Of a DNA stretch of 64,000 nt, positions 24,108 through 33,260 are shown in pieces (the stretch's first letter is position 1; each line of letters starts with the position of its first letter). The stretch covers positions 2,542,001 to 2,606,000 of the forward strand of contig NZ_CP113343.1 of the NCBI RefSeq assembly GCF_026683955.1. Direction: 5' to 3'. The DNA is from Arthrobacter sp. MMS18-M83 (lineage in GTDB: Bacteria; Actinomycetota; Actinomycetes; Actinomycetales; Micrococcaceae). The notes beneath the pieces were generated by a model. It had not been told where the DNA came from. It made no database searches and saw only the letters and a program-made list of their open reading frames with translations. The position numbers were made by a program, and so were the translations under genes.

Positions 24108-26654
24108 CTATTTTGCGAACGACCGGAGCCGTAGCGAGTTCGTGACCACCAGGACCGAGCTTGCTGCCATGGCCGCGCCGGCGATCATTGGGTTGAGCAA
24201 ACCCAGGGCCGCCACGGGGATGCCGATAGCGTTGTAGAAGAACGCCCAGAACAGGTTCGTCTTGATGGTCCTGAGGGTCTTCCGCGATAGCTCGATGGCT
24301 TGAACGAGTTGGCCGAGATCGCTACCCATCACGGTCAGGTCCGAAGCTTCGATTGCAACATCCGTGCCCGAGCCCATGGCAATCCCGAGGTCGGCTTGCG
24401 CGAGGGCCGCTGCATCGTTGACTCCGTCCCCGGCCATGGCCACGGTGGAGCCCTGGGCTTGTAGTTTCCTTACCGCGTCCACTTTGCCTTCCGGCGGGAT
24501 GCCCGCGAATATATTTTCCGGGGCGATCCCGACGGCGGCAGCCACTTGGGCTGCGACCGCGGCGTTGTCTCCTGTTAGCAGCATCGGCCGGATTCCAAGT
24601 TCCTTGAGCCTCGCTATCGCTGCGGCCGAACCGGGTTTGACGGTGTCCCTGAGGGTGACGATTCCAGCAGGCTTCCCATCCACGGCAACCCAGATGGCGG
24701 TGGCTCCACTGGCTTCCTCGGCGGCCAGGGCCTGGCGCTGCGTGTCGTCGGGGAAGATCCCGTTTTGTTCCAGCCAACCGGTCCTGCCAGCGACAACAAT
24801 ACGCTCCGCTCCGCTTCCGGTTCCGTTCGCCGGAACGGTCCCGCGAACGCCCCCGCCCGGGGCGGAACTGAAGTCCTTCACGCTAGGGAGCCTGCCGGCG
24901 TCGGGCACGGCAGACTTGGCTGCAGCGGCGATGGCGTGGGCGATAGGGTGCTCCGAAGCTGCCTCGACAGCACCCGCGATGGACAGAACGTCGGCAGGAG
25001 AGTGGCCATTCAGGGCCACTGTGTGTCCGACGGCCAGTTTGCCGCTGGTAACAGTACCGGTTTTGTCCAGCAGAATGGCGTCCACGGTGCGCGTATCTTC
25101 AAGGACCTGCGGGCCTTTGATGAGGATGCCGAGTTGTGCACCGCGACCGGTTCCGGTCAGGAGGCCCACTGGTGTCGCGAGCCCGAGCGCACACGGGCAC
25201 GCAATCACGAGCACCGCAACTGCAGCCGTGAACGAGGCATTGAGGTCTCCGCTCAGGACGAGCCACAACACGAAAGTAACGACGGCGATGACGAGCACCA
25301 CCGGAACGAACACGGCGCTAATGCGATCGGCGAGCCGTGCAATCGGGGCCTTGCCCGTCTGCGCTTGGCTAACCAAACGCCCCATCTGCGCCAGCGTTGT
25401 CTCGGAACCGACTCTCGTGGCGCGGACCAACAGGCGTCCCGAAGTGTTGATGGTGGCACCAGTAACCTGGCTGCCCGGGCCGACTTCCACCGGCACGGAT
25501 TCGCCCGTGATCAGCGAAGCGTCGACGGCGGATGCGCCGCCCGTCACCACGCCGTCAGTGGCAATCTTCTCGCCGGGACGGACCACGAAGACGTCCCCAG
25601 CCACCAGTTGCTCGGCCGGGATCTTGTGCTCGACGCCGTCTCGCAGCACCGTTGCGACCTTGGCGCCCAGATTCAGGAGGGCCTTAAGTGCATCGCCGGC
25701 CTTAGCTTTCGCGTTGGCCTCAAGGTAGCGACCAAGGAGCAGGAATGTGGTGACGACGGCGGCAACTTCGAAGTACAGCCCACCGCCCATCCCCTGGGAT
25801 TCCATGCCGGGGTGTTCCGTCATCATCGGGTTGGCGAAAAGCTGCCAGGCCGAAAAGAGGTACGCGGCCAGGACGCCGATGGAGACAAGGGTGTCCATGG
25901 TGGAGGCGAAGTGGCGGGCGTTGATGGCCGCGGCGCGGTGGAAGGGCCAGGCAGCCCACGTGACGACCGGAAGTGCCAGTACGGCGGCGACCCATCCCCA
26001 TTGCGGGAACTGAAAAGCCGGAATCATCGAAATGGCGAAGACCGGGACCGTCAGTATGGCGGCGGCGATCAGCCTTGGCTTCAGCTGGCGGCCCGCAGGA
26101 CCGTGATGCATATGGTCGCCAGCCGCGCCGTGCTCAGTCCGCTCGCTCCGGGACACATGCTTTGCGTGCTCGGTCGTTCCTCCCTTAGACGCACGCTGCC
26201 GCATATCTCCCTGCGCGAGCTCGTGCGCCGAGTCACCGGCACCGTCGCTGTGGTCAGGACCCCGTTCGTTATGCTCACCATAAGCCTCGGCGGCGGCACC
26301 GTGCGCGTGTTCGCCAAAGTGCCAGGCGTCGGTCTCGAGCGGGCCGAGCATGGTGGGTTCGTGGTGTTCCGCGTGTTCAGGCTGGGAGTGGGCGTACGGA
26401 GGCGTTGGCCTCGATTCGCGGATCCACGCTTTGTAGCCCGTGGCGTTGACGGTGTCCACGATTTGTTGGTCCGTGACGTTTGCCGGAACTGTTACCTGGG
26501 CGGATTCGAGGGGGAGGTTCACGGAGGCTTCCACACCGTCGAGCTTGCCCAGTTTCCGCTCCACGCGGGCCACGCATGATGCGCACGTCATGCCCTCTAT
26601 GTCGAGTTCGATGATGCGTGTACCTGGCTGGTGCAAGATGTCCTGATTGCTCAC
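24108..26654 (-). CDS. copA: Copper-exporting P1B-type ATPase
   Basis: An 848-residue heavy-metal ATPase. An N-terminal HMA domain has the metal-binding CxxC in GMTCASCVAR (C24, C27). Then comes a His-rich insertion (about 84-190, 16 histidines), eight membrane helices with the metal-site CPC in VIACPCALGLATP, the TGES actuator loop, the phosphorylation site DKTGTVT, the SEHPIAHAI nucleotide-domain motif and GDGVNDAAALAQ. CPC plus the company of csoR and copZ indicates Cu(I) export. The gene is 8 bp downstream of copZ in one operon. The His-rich insert is longer than in most CopA proteins. Confidence 0.95.
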   Translation of the reverse strand: MSNQDILHQPGTRIIELDIEGMTCASCVARVERKLGKLDGVEASVNLPLESAQVTVPANVTDQQIVDTVNATGYKAWIRESRPTPPYAHSQPEHAEHHEPTMLGPLETDAWHFGEHAHGAAAEAYGEHNERGPDHSDGAGDSAHELAQGDMRQRASKGGTTEHAKHVSRSERTEHGAAGDHMHHGPAGRQLKPRLIAAAILTVPVFAISMIPAFQFPQWGWVAAVLALPVVTWAAWPFHRAAAINARHFASTMDTLVSIGVLAAYLFSAWQLFANPMMTEHPGMESQGMGGGLYFEVAAVVTTFLLLGRYLEANAKAKAGDALKALLNLGAKVATVLRDGVEHKIPAEQLVAGDVFVVRPGEKIATDGVVTGGASAVDASLITGESVPVEVGPGSQVTGATINTSGRLLVRATRVGSETTLAQMGRLVSQAQTGKAPIARLADRISAVFVPVVLVIAVVTFVLWLVLSGDLNASFTAAVAVLVIACPCALGLATPVGLLTGTGRGAQLGILIKGPQVLEDTRTVDAILLDKTGTVTSGKLAVGHTVALNGHSPADVLSIAGAVEAASEHPIAHAIAAAAKSAVPDAGRLPSVKDFSSAPGGGVRGTVPANGTGSGAERIVVAGRTGWLEQNGIFPDDTQRQALAAEEASGATAIWVAVDGKPAGIVTLRDTVKPGSAAAIARLKELGIRPMLLTGDNAAVAAQVAAAVGIAPENIFAGIPPEGKVDAVRKLQAQGSTVAMAGDGVNDAAALAQADLGIAMGSGTDVAIEASDLTVMGSDLGQLVQAIELSRKTLRTIKTNLFWAFFYNAIGIPVAALGLLNPMIAGAAMAASSVLVVTNSLRLRSFAK

Positions 26655-26662
26655 GCTGGCCC

Positions 26663-26902
26663 CTAGGCCTCGTTGGCGACTACCAAGTAGCCGGCTTCGG
26701 CGACGGCCTCGCCGATTTCGGACGGCGACAACTCCTGGGTGGAGGTGATGGTGACCGTGGAGATTCCGCCGGCATTCAGATCGATTTCGACGCTCTCCAC
26801 GCCGGCCAAGGACTCGATTTCCTCGCTAACGGCTGACACGCAGTGCCCGCAGGTCATGCCGGAAACGCTGACGTTCGTTTGGATGGTGGCTGTGTGGCCC
26901 AT
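26663..26902 (-). CDS. copZ: Copper chaperone CopZ-like (HMA domain protein)
   Basis: A 79-residue single HMA domain with ferredoxin-like fold; metal-binding motif GMTCGHCVSAV at about residues 14-24 (MTCxxC). It would pass Cu(I) to CopA, the next gene. ATG at 26902 is chosen over a longer in-frame start because it begins the HMA fold and follows AAGGAGC. Third protein of the copper module csoR-copZ-copA. Confidence 0.93.
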   Translation of the reverse strand: MGHTATIQTNVSVSGMTCGHCVSAVSEEIESLAGVESVEIDLNAGGISTVTITSTQELSPSEIGEAVAEAGYLVVANEA

Positions 26903-26951
26903 GGCGTGCTCCTTGGTGGTGAGTTGGATGGTGTGGTGAGTGCTTGCGGGA

Positions 26952-27386
26952 TTACCGCAGCAGGCGCCCGATGGCATCGGCGGCCTCCTTGACCTTGATG
27001 TCGATTTGCTCTGCGCGAACCACGGGATCTGATTCGGATGCGGCTCCGACTACGCAATGCCCAATATGTTCCTCCACGAGCCCGAGGCTCACGGCGTGGA
27101 GGGCTTTAGTGGCAGCCGAGACCTGCGTGAGGATATCGATGCAGTATTTGTCCTCTTCGACCATGCGCGCAATACCGCGTACTTGGCCCTCGATCCGTTT
27201 CAGGCGCCGAAGGTAGGCGTCCTTGTTGGGGGAGTAACCGTGTTGGGAATGCGCCCCGTCCTCGATCTCAATGCCGGGCTGCGCAATGCTCAAGTCAACT
27301 GGGTTGCTCAAGTCCACCGGGTTCATGTCAACCGGGTTCACCTCTGCGGACTTCAAATCTGTGGGGTTCACATCGACCGTGCTCAT
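26952..27386 (-). CDS. csoR: CsoR-type copper-sensing repressor
   Basis: A 144-residue repressor of the CsoR/RcnR family. The conserved four-helix part starts near residue 52 (PNKDAYLRRLKRIEGQVRGIARM). Copper ligands are in place: Cys in DKYCIDILTQ and the His/Cys pair in EEHIGHCVVGA. The first 45 residues are odd: four degenerate NPVDL-like repeats encoded by 15-bp DNA repeats, probably disordered; internal ATG starts within them are possible. Two CsoR-type palindromes lie just upstream of the start. Copper binding would release the operators and turn on copZ-copA. Confidence 0.92.
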   Translation of the reverse strand: MSTVDVNPTDLKSAEVNPVDMNPVDLSNPVDLSIAQPGIEIEDGAHSQHGYSPNKDAYLRRLKRIEGQVRGIARMVEEDKYCIDILTQVSAATKALHAVSLGLVEEHIGHCVVGAASESDPVVRAEQIDIKVKEAADAIGRLLR

Positions 27387-27396
27387 GTTGCAAAGA

Positions 27397-27438
27397 TATA
27401 CCCCAGGGGGGTATAAATCAAGTACCCCCGAGGGGTAT
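27397..27438. promoter_or_regulatory. Tandem CsoR-type operators
   Basis: Two GC-box palindromes, TATACCCCAGGGGGGTATA (27397-27415) and GTACCCCCGAGGGGTAT (27422-27438), match the TACCCC...GGGGTA pattern of known CsoR sites. They start 11 bp upstream of csoR, so CsoR probably represses its own operon through both. Confidence 0.85.
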
Positions 27439-27462
27439 GCGCCAAGTCGTGAAAGGAGGTCG

Positions 27463-27536
27463 CTTTACAAATTCTCGTTTTGCAATGCAAACCTTTTGCC
27501 GCTTGTGCTTCCGCTCACCTAAGTATGTTTGTAAAG
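27463..27536. promoter_or_regulatory. Candidate operator region of the sugar ABC / hexosaminidase operon
   Basis: Three symmetric elements lie between csoR and the solute-binding protein gene: CTTTACAAA (27463-27471) and its inverted copy TTTGTAAAG (27528-27536), 56 bp apart, and a perfect palindrome TTTGCAATGCAAA (27479-27491). The operon ends in an IclR-type regulator gene which could bind here; alternatively a LacI/ROK protein. Inferred from symmetry and position. Confidence 0.5.
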
Positions 27537-27600
27537 TTTCCTTCCATACCCGACGCGGGGGAACCGCCGGGCAACTAACCCTTTTCTCATGGAGGATCCA

Positions 27601-28893
27601 TTGAAAATCGCACGCTCTGCGGCTGCCTTTGCCCTCGCCGCCCTCGCCCTGACGGCCTGCGCCCCGCCCACGTCGAACAACGCCGCGTCATCCTCGGACG
27701 ACAAGTCTGGCACCATCCGCGTGTGGCTCTTCTCGGAAGTCAATCAGGATCCCAAGTCCGCTGTAGTCAAAGCAGCCGTATCCGATTTCGAAGCCAGCCA
27801 CAGTGGCGCCAAGGTTGATGTCCAGTACATCCCGGTCGACAGCCGGGCGGAGCGCTTCAAGGCCGCGTTCAACGATCCCTCCAGCGCTCCCGACGTTGCC
27901 GAATTCGGCAACACGGACCTCGCCAGCTATGTGGCATCGGGCGGATTGTCCGATATGACCGCTGACATCAAGGGCTGGGACGAGTCCAAGGATCTTGACA
28001 GCAAGATCCTTGCCACCACCGACATTGGCGGCAAGAACTACGGCGTGCCCTGGTTCGTGGGTGTCCGCGCCCTCTACTACCGCACCGACCTCCTGAAGGC
28101 GGCAGGCCTCGAGGTTCCCAAGACCCTCGCCGACGTCGAAACCGTGGCCCGCGCCGTCCGTGCGGCGAACCCGGACACGCTCGGCATTTCCGTCGGTGGA
28201 GCTGCCCAGTTCTCTGCCATGCCCTACCTCTGGGCCAACGGCGGCAGTATTGCCACGAAGAAGGGCGATACCTTTGTCTCCGGCTTGGACTCAACGGAAT
28301 CCAAGGACGGCATCTCTGCCTACGCCCGGCTCCTCAAGGACGACATCTGCCCGCCGCAGACTTGCGCCGAATTCGGCGGAAACGCCAGCGTCCAGCAGTT
28401 CATCGCTGGAAAATCAGCCATGACGATCGGTGGCGACTTCAACTACAAGGCAGTGGCTGCCAGTGCCGTCAAGGACAAATTCGCCGTAGTTCCGGTCCCC
28501 GGAAAGACCGCTGGATCGATCGCCCCGGCCTTCGCGGGCGGCAACAACCTTGGCGTCTTCAACAGCAGCAAGCACCACACCCTGGCTGCCGACTTCGTCA
28601 AGCTTTTGGCCAGCAAGAAGTACCAGCAAAAGATGTTCGATTCCATGGGCAACCTGCCCACCTTCAGCGATGTGCAAAAGACCGTGGCGGACTCCAACCC
28701 GCAGGTCGCGCCTTTCATCAAGACACTCGCCGCCGGCACCAACTTTGTACCTGTGACGGAGACCTGGTCCACGATCGACGCCCAGGGCATCTTCAGCGGC
28801 ATGTACCAGAAGATCGTCACCGGCAAGGCGGACGTCAATACGGCCAGCGCCGATGCTGCCAAGGCCATGAACAAGGTCTTCGGATCCAAATGA
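27601..28893 (+). CDS. Sugar ABC transporter solute-binding lipoprotein
   Basis: A 430-residue extracellular binding protein, family 1. The signal peptide MKIARSAAAFALAALALTAC ends in a lipobox (LTAC), so the mature protein is membrane-anchored by lipid. The body has the usual SBP pattern (IRVWLFSEVNQDP, NYGVPWFVGVRALYYRTDLL, QQFIAGKSAMTIGGDF). TTG at 27601 is preferred: GGAGG lies 6 bp before it, whereas the ATG at 27589 overlaps that site. Operon with two permeases and a GH20 glycosidase points to GlcNAc-containing oligosaccharides as substrate (inference). Confidence 0.9.
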   Translation: MKIARSAAAFALAALALTACAPPTSNNAASSSDDKSGTIRVWLFSEVNQDPKSAVVKAAVSDFEASHSGAKVDVQYIPVDSRAERFKAAFNDPSSAPDVAEFGNTDLASYVASGGLSDMTADIKGWDESKDLDSKILATTDIGGKNYGVPWFVGVRALYYRTDLLKAAGLEVPKTLADVETVARAVRAANPDTLGISVGGAAQFSAMPYLWANGGSIATKKGDTFVSGLDSTESKDGISAYARLLKDDICPPQTCAEFGGNASVQQFIAGKSAMTIGGDFNYKAVAASAVKDKFAVVPVPGKTAGSIAPAFAGGNNLGVFNSSKHHTLAADFVKLLASKKYQQKMFDSMGNLPTFSDVQKTVADSNPQVAPFIKTLAAGTNFVPVTETWSTIDAQGIFSGMYQKIVTGKADVNTASADAAKAMNKVFGSK

Positions 28894-28936
28894 TGCGTCT
28901 GCTGTCTCGAGCCGGATCCGCACCGGGAGGTAGGCC

Positions 28937-29920
28937 ATGACGGCACTCGCGTCGGAGAAAGCGGACACCACCGGAACGCACAACCGCAAGCCGACGACGG
29001 CGCGCGCGTCCCGCCGTCGTTCGCTAAGCAAGCGCGGCCTGGAACTGTGGCTCTACCTGGCTCCGGCTTTCATCGTCCTGATCGCGCTGCTGGGATACCC
29101 GATTTTCCAGCTGATAAACGTTTCGTTGTACGACTACCGCCAAGCCCAAGTCAGCGGCAAGGCACCTCTTCAGTTCACGGGCCTGGAGAACTATCAGAAG
29201 CTCGTCGCCGATCCTGAGTTCTGGTCTGTTTTAGGCAACACCGTGCTGTTCGCGGGCGCTTGCGTTGTCCTGACTCTGCTGGTGGGAACATCGCTGGCAG
29301 TACTGGCTACGCGGCTGCGGCCCTGGGTCCGGACTGCGCTATTCGTGGTCTCGCTCGGTGCTTGGGCCACCCCGGCCGTCACCGGCAGCGCCGTGTGGCT
29401 TTTCCTCTTCGACCCCACCCTGGGGCTCGTCAACAAGGTGCTCGTCTCCGTGGGCTTGACGCAGTTCAACGGCTACTCCTGGACCTACGACAAGTGGTCA
29501 GCCTTTGGGCTGGTGGCCAGCGAAGTGGTGTGGTGTTCGTTCCCGTTCGTGCTCGTGACGGTCTACGCCGGCATCCAGGCGATCTCCATCGAAGTGATCG
29601 AGGCGGCCCGGCTGGACGGTGCTTCCATGCCCCGGATCGCGCGCAGCATCATGCTTCCCATGCTGCGGCCGATTGTTATCGTGGTGACCATCCAGTCGAT
29701 TATCTGGAACTTCAAGATCTTTTCGCAGATCTACATCATGACCAACGGCGGCGGCATCGCTGGACAGAACCTCGTGCTGAACGTCTACGGCTACCAGCAG
29801 GCATTCGCGGCCAGCCTTTACGGGCTCGGTTCGGCCCTCGGTGTCATCATGACCGCCCTGCTGATGATCATCACCCTGGTGTACCTCCGCATCCTTAAGA
29901 GAACGGGAGAAGCCCTGTGA
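28937..29920 (+). CDS. Carbohydrate ABC transporter permease (MalF-like)
   Basis: A 327-residue permease with a basic, low-complexity N-terminus and six helices. The EAA loop for ATPase docking is EVIEAARLDGASMPRIARSI. Pairs with the MalG-like permease whose GTG start overlaps its stop (GTGA). No ATPase gene lies in the operon; in many actinobacteria a shared MsiK-type ATPase elsewhere energises such importers. Confidence 0.93.
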   Translation: MTALASEKADTTGTHNRKPTTARASRRRSLSKRGLELWLYLAPAFIVLIALLGYPIFQLINVSLYDYRQAQVSGKAPLQFTGLENYQKLVADPEFWSVLGNTVLFAGACVVLTLLVGTSLAVLATRLRPWVRTALFVVSLGAWATPAVTGSAVWLFLFDPTLGLVNKVLVSVGLTQFNGYSWTYDKWSAFGLVASEVVWCSFPFVLVTVYAGIQAISIEVIEAARLDGASMPRIARSIMLPMLRPIVIVVTIQSIIWNFKIFSQIYIMTNGGGIAGQNLVLNVYGYQQAFAASLYGLGSALGVIMTALLMIITLVYLRILKRTGEAL

Positions 29921-30825
29921 CCGCCGTCAACGTTTCACTCCGCAAGAACCGGCCTGCGCCGGAAGCTCCGCAAAAGTTCCGCAAAGGCGGACGACGCCGT
30001 TGGGGCGCCGACGCTGGGGCACTCGCCATCGCGCTTCTCGTCGCGTTCCCCCTGTTCTGGATGGTCCTTTCGGCCCTCAAGCCGAAGACAGCACTCGATG
30101 CCGGCGACGCGGCACCGTTCACCCTCGAACCGTCGTTCGATTCCTTCATGCGGGTCCTCTCGGTGAACAATTTTGGCCGGTATTTCCTCAACAGTGTGAT
30201 TGTGGCGGTTGTAGTCGTCATCATTTCGACGGTGCTGGCTTTCCTGGCGTCCGTGGCGCTGACCCGTTACGAATTCAAAATGCGCACCAAGCTCCTGATC
30301 GTGGTCCTGGTGTCCCAGATGGTGCCGGTGGAGGCGCTGACGATTCCGCTGTTCTTCCTGCTCCGCAACGCGGGCGAGGCGATACCGCTGGTGGGCCTGA
30401 ACCAGCTCGGCTCCCTGGTGTTGGTGCACGTCGGGTTCAGCATCCCGTTCGCGATCTGGATGCTTCGTGGCTTTGTGGCAGCCGTGCCGGTGGAGCTTGA
30501 GGAAGCAGCGCGTCTGGACGGGGCAAGTGGCTTCCGTTTTGTCCGCTCAGTGCTTTTCCCGCTTGTGGCACCCGGCGTGGTGGCGTGCTCGGTGTTCTCC
30601 TTCATCTCAACGTGGAATGACTTCCTGTTCGCGAAGACGTTCATCATTTCCGCCCAGGAGAACCAGACCCTGCCCATGGCATTGTTGACCTTCTTCAAGC
30701 CTGACCAGAACGATTGGGGTGCCATTATGGCCGGTTCCGTGATCATGACCATTCCGGTGCTGATCTTCTTCATCGCAGTGCAGCGAAAGCTCGTGTCCGG
30801 CCTGGCCGGGGCGGTGAAAGGATGA
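29917..30825 (+). CDS. Carbohydrate ABC transporter permease (MalG-like)
   Basis: A 302-residue permease with six helices and the EAA loop VELEEAARLDGASGFRFVRS. The mid-protein VALTRYEFKMRTKLLIVVL and FSFISTWNDFLFAKTFI segments are typical of the MalG/UgpE class. It overlaps both neighbours: GTGA with the first permease and ATGA with the hexosaminidase gene, showing tight coupling. Confidence 0.93.
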   Translation: MTAVNVSLRKNRPAPEAPQKFRKGGRRRWGADAGALAIALLVAFPLFWMVLSALKPKTALDAGDAAPFTLEPSFDSFMRVLSVNNFGRYFLNSVIVAVVVVIISTVLAFLASVALTRYEFKMRTKLLIVVLVSQMVPVEALTIPLFFLLRNAGEAIPLVGLNQLGSLVLVHVGFSIPFAIWMLRGFVAAVPVELEEAARLDGASGFRFVRSVLFPLVAPGVVACSVFSFISTWNDFLFAKTFIISAQENQTLPMALLTFFKPDQNDWGAIMAGSVIMTIPVLIFFIAVQRKLVSGLAGAVKG

Positions 30826-32435
30826 GCGCCGCAGATCTGCTGGTTCCCGTTCCGTGCTTAATTGAGTCCGGCGACGGCTTCCTGGAACTGGACTCGGCCA
30901 CCACCTTGGCCGCCGATCCGGAGCTCAGCAGCGCGCGCCGCTGGCTGGCCCACACCCTCGGCGCGTCCACCGGCTGGGACCTGTTTCCGGCCACCGCGGC
31001 TCATGCGCGCATCAGCCTTCGGCTTGATCCGGAGCTCGAGGCTGAGGCCTATCGCCTGGAGGTGGGCGCCGCCGTCGTGATTCACTCGGGTGGCCCGGCA
31101 GGAGCCTTCTATGCAGCGCAGACGCTCCTGCAGATGTTGGGACCCGCGGCCTTTCGGCAAGCGCCGGTTGCGGAAGTTGGAGGCGGATGGCAGGTTCCCA
31201 AGGTGTCCATCCAAGACCAGCCCCGCTTCGGCTACCGCGGCGTGATGCTGGACGTGGCCCGGCATTTCATGCCCAAGGACAATCTGCTGCGGTTCATCGA
31301 GGTGATGGCCATGCACAAACTCAATGTCCTGCACCTGCACCTCACGGACGACCAAGGCTGGCGGATCCAGATCAACCGCTACCCGAGGCTCACCGAGACC
31401 GGGGCGTGGCGACGGGAGTCCTCGCTGGGCTCGTGGCGGGCCGGGATTTTCGACGGGCTTCCGCACGGAGGTTTCTACAGCCAGGACGATCTCCGCGAAG
31501 TGGTCGCGTTCGCTGCGGAACGGCACATCACCGTCATTCCGGAGATCGATGTTCCGGGACACAGCCAGGCCGCCATCGCCGCCTACCCGGAACTTGGCAC
31601 GGGCGCGGATGTAGAGGTTTGGACCCGCTGGGGAATCAACGAGACCGTGCTGGAAGTCTCGGACACGTCGCTGGAGTTCTACCGCAATGTGCTCGACGAA
31701 GTAGTGGAGATTTTCCCCTCCCGCTGGATCAGCTTGGGCGGGGACGAAGTTCCGCCGGCCCAGTGGCAATCCAGTGCGGAGGCGCAGGCCAAAGCCGCCG
31801 AACTCGGCTTGCCGGACGTTTCGGGACTGCACAGCTGGTTTGTCGGGCAGCTGGCAAAGCACCTTGACGGGCATGGGCGCGCGACTTCTGTGTGGGACGA
31901 AATCGGCGATGGCGAACTCCCCGACGGCGCGCTGGTTGCCTCCTGGCGTGGCTATGAAGGGGGCCTCAAGGCGCTCGAGAGTGGCTACGACGTGGTCATG
32001 TGCCCCGAGCACAAGCTGTACCTCGACCACCGTCAGGCCGACGGCGACGGCGAGCCCGTGCCGGTAGGGTTCGTCATTACGCTGAAGGACGTCTACGAAT
32101 TCGAACCGCTGCCAGCCGGTGCGCATGACGCGTATCCCGGCCGGCTCCTCGGGGCGCAGGCCAACATCTGGACCGAACACCTGGATTCGCCGCGGCGGGT
32201 CCACTTCGCCGCATTTCCGCGGCTGAGTGCCGTCGCGGAGGTGCTCTGGTCCCGGCCCGAGGACCGGGACTACGATGGTTTCCTGACCAGGCTCGAAGGG
32301 GGCCATCTGGAACGGCTGGAAGCCATGGGAGTGGAATTTCGGCCGCTGTCAGGGCCTAAACCCTGGCAGTTGAGGCCCGGCGTGGTTGGCTGGAAACGCG
32401 ATTACGACGCTGAGCAGCGCAGCGCCGCTGAATAG
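30822..32435 (+). CDS. Beta-N-acetylhexosaminidase (GH20)
   Basis: A 537-residue glycoside hydrolase removing terminal GlcNAc (or GalNAc). An N-terminal GH20b domain (about 1-130) precedes the TIM barrel beginning PRFGYRGVMLDVARHF. LHLHLTDDQGWRIQI and WISLGGDEVP, holding the Asp-Glu pair that assists the substrate acetamido group, are intact, as is the late WTEHLDSP-type motif. No signal peptide, so it acts in the cytosol on imported oligosaccharides. ATG 30822 overlaps the permease stop. Substrate may be chito-oligosaccharide; inferred from the importer operon. Confidence 0.93.
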   Translation: MSAADLLVPVPCLIESGDGFLELDSATTLAADPELSSARRWLAHTLGASTGWDLFPATAAHARISLRLDPELEAEAYRLEVGAAVVIHSGGPAGAFYAAQTLLQMLGPAAFRQAPVAEVGGGWQVPKVSIQDQPRFGYRGVMLDVARHFMPKDNLLRFIEVMAMHKLNVLHLHLTDDQGWRIQINRYPRLTETGAWRRESSLGSWRAGIFDGLPHGGFYSQDDLREVVAFAAERHITVIPEIDVPGHSQAAIAAYPELGTGADVEVWTRWGINETVLEVSDTSLEFYRNVLDEVVEIFPSRWISLGGDEVPPAQWQSSAEAQAKAAELGLPDVSGLHSWFVGQLAKHLDGHGRATSVWDEIGDGELPDGALVASWRGYEGGLKALESGYDVVMCPEHKLYLDHRQADGDGEPVPVGFVITLKDVYEFEPLPAGAHDAYPGRLLGAQANIWTEHLDSPRRVHFAAFPRLSAVAEVLWSRPEDRDYDGFLTRLEGGHLERLEAMGVEFRPLSGPKPWQLRPGVVGWKRDYDAEQRSAAE

Positions 32436-32442
32436 GACACAC

Positions 32443-33258
32443 GTGGGTACAGAAGGCACGGAGGCCCGGAACTCCTCGGCCTCGTTGCGGAAGGCGCTGG
32501 CTTTGCTGGCGGTGGTGGCGGAGCATCCGGTGAGCGCGGACGGACTCGCCTTGGTGGAGCTGACCAAGCTCTCCGGGCTCAATAAGAGCACAGTGCTGCG
32601 CTTGGCAGCGCCTTTGTTGGAGGAAAACCTGCTGGAACGCGATGCGGAGAGCGGGCGCTTCCGGCTGGGTCACGGTTGCCTCCGACTGGGGCAGGCCTAT
32701 TTGGATCGGTTGGATTTGCGCAGCGTCGCCAACGCCGAACTCCGGGTGCTGATGCGGGCCACTGAAAGCACCTGCCACCTTGTGGTCCTGTCCGGTCACG
32801 ACGTGGTCTACCTCGACAAGGTGGAAGATGAGGCAACGGTTCGCATGGCATCGAGGGTCGGCGCGACCATGCCGGCCTACCGTACCGCGGTAGGCAAAGC
32901 CATGCTGGCGTTCAGTCCGGAGGAAGTGGTGGCGTCAATCCTGGCCAGCGAGCTGGTTCCGATCACCGACAGAACCATCACGGATCCCGAGCAGCTGCGG
33001 GCGGAATTCGCCGCAATCCGTCGCCGGGGCTATGCAATTGATGACCGCGAGAACGAGCCCGAGGTCCGGTGCGTCGCCGCCCCGATCTTCGGCCACGACG
33101 ACCACGTGGTTGCCGCCGTCAGCGTCTCCTCGTTGTCGTCCCGGATGACCGCCAAACGCGTCCGTGAAGTAGGTCCTATGGCCGCCGAAACCAGTCTCCG
33201 CATCTCGGCCAAGCTGGGATCGCGGCGGGCCAACGCCAAACTCGCGAAGCTGGCTTAG
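32443..33258 (+). CDS. IclR family transcriptional regulator of the sugar/hexosaminidase operon
   Basis: A 271-residue regulator: N-terminal winged HTH (about 13-80: SLRKALALLAVVAEHP, ELTKLSGLNKSTVLRLAAPL) and C-terminal ligand-binding domain (VVYLDKVEDEATVRMASRVG, RTAVGKAMLAF, AIDDRENEPEVRCVAAPIF). GTG at 32443, 7 bp after the GH20 stop, is preferred to an ATG inside the GH20 gene. It probably controls the operon through sites at 27463-27536. Confidence 0.9.
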   Translation: MGTEGTEARNSSASLRKALALLAVVAEHPVSADGLALVELTKLSGLNKSTVLRLAAPLLEENLLERDAESGRFRLGHGCLRLGQAYLDRLDLRSVANAELRVLMRATESTCHLVVLSGHDVVYLDKVEDEATVRMASRVGATMPAYRTAVGKAMLAFSPEEVVASILASELVPITDRTITDPEQLRAEFAAIRRRGYAIDDRENEPEVRCVAAPIFGHDDHVVAAVSVSSLSSRMTAKRVREVGPMAAETSLRISAKLGSRRANAKLAKLA

Positions 33259-33260
33259 GG

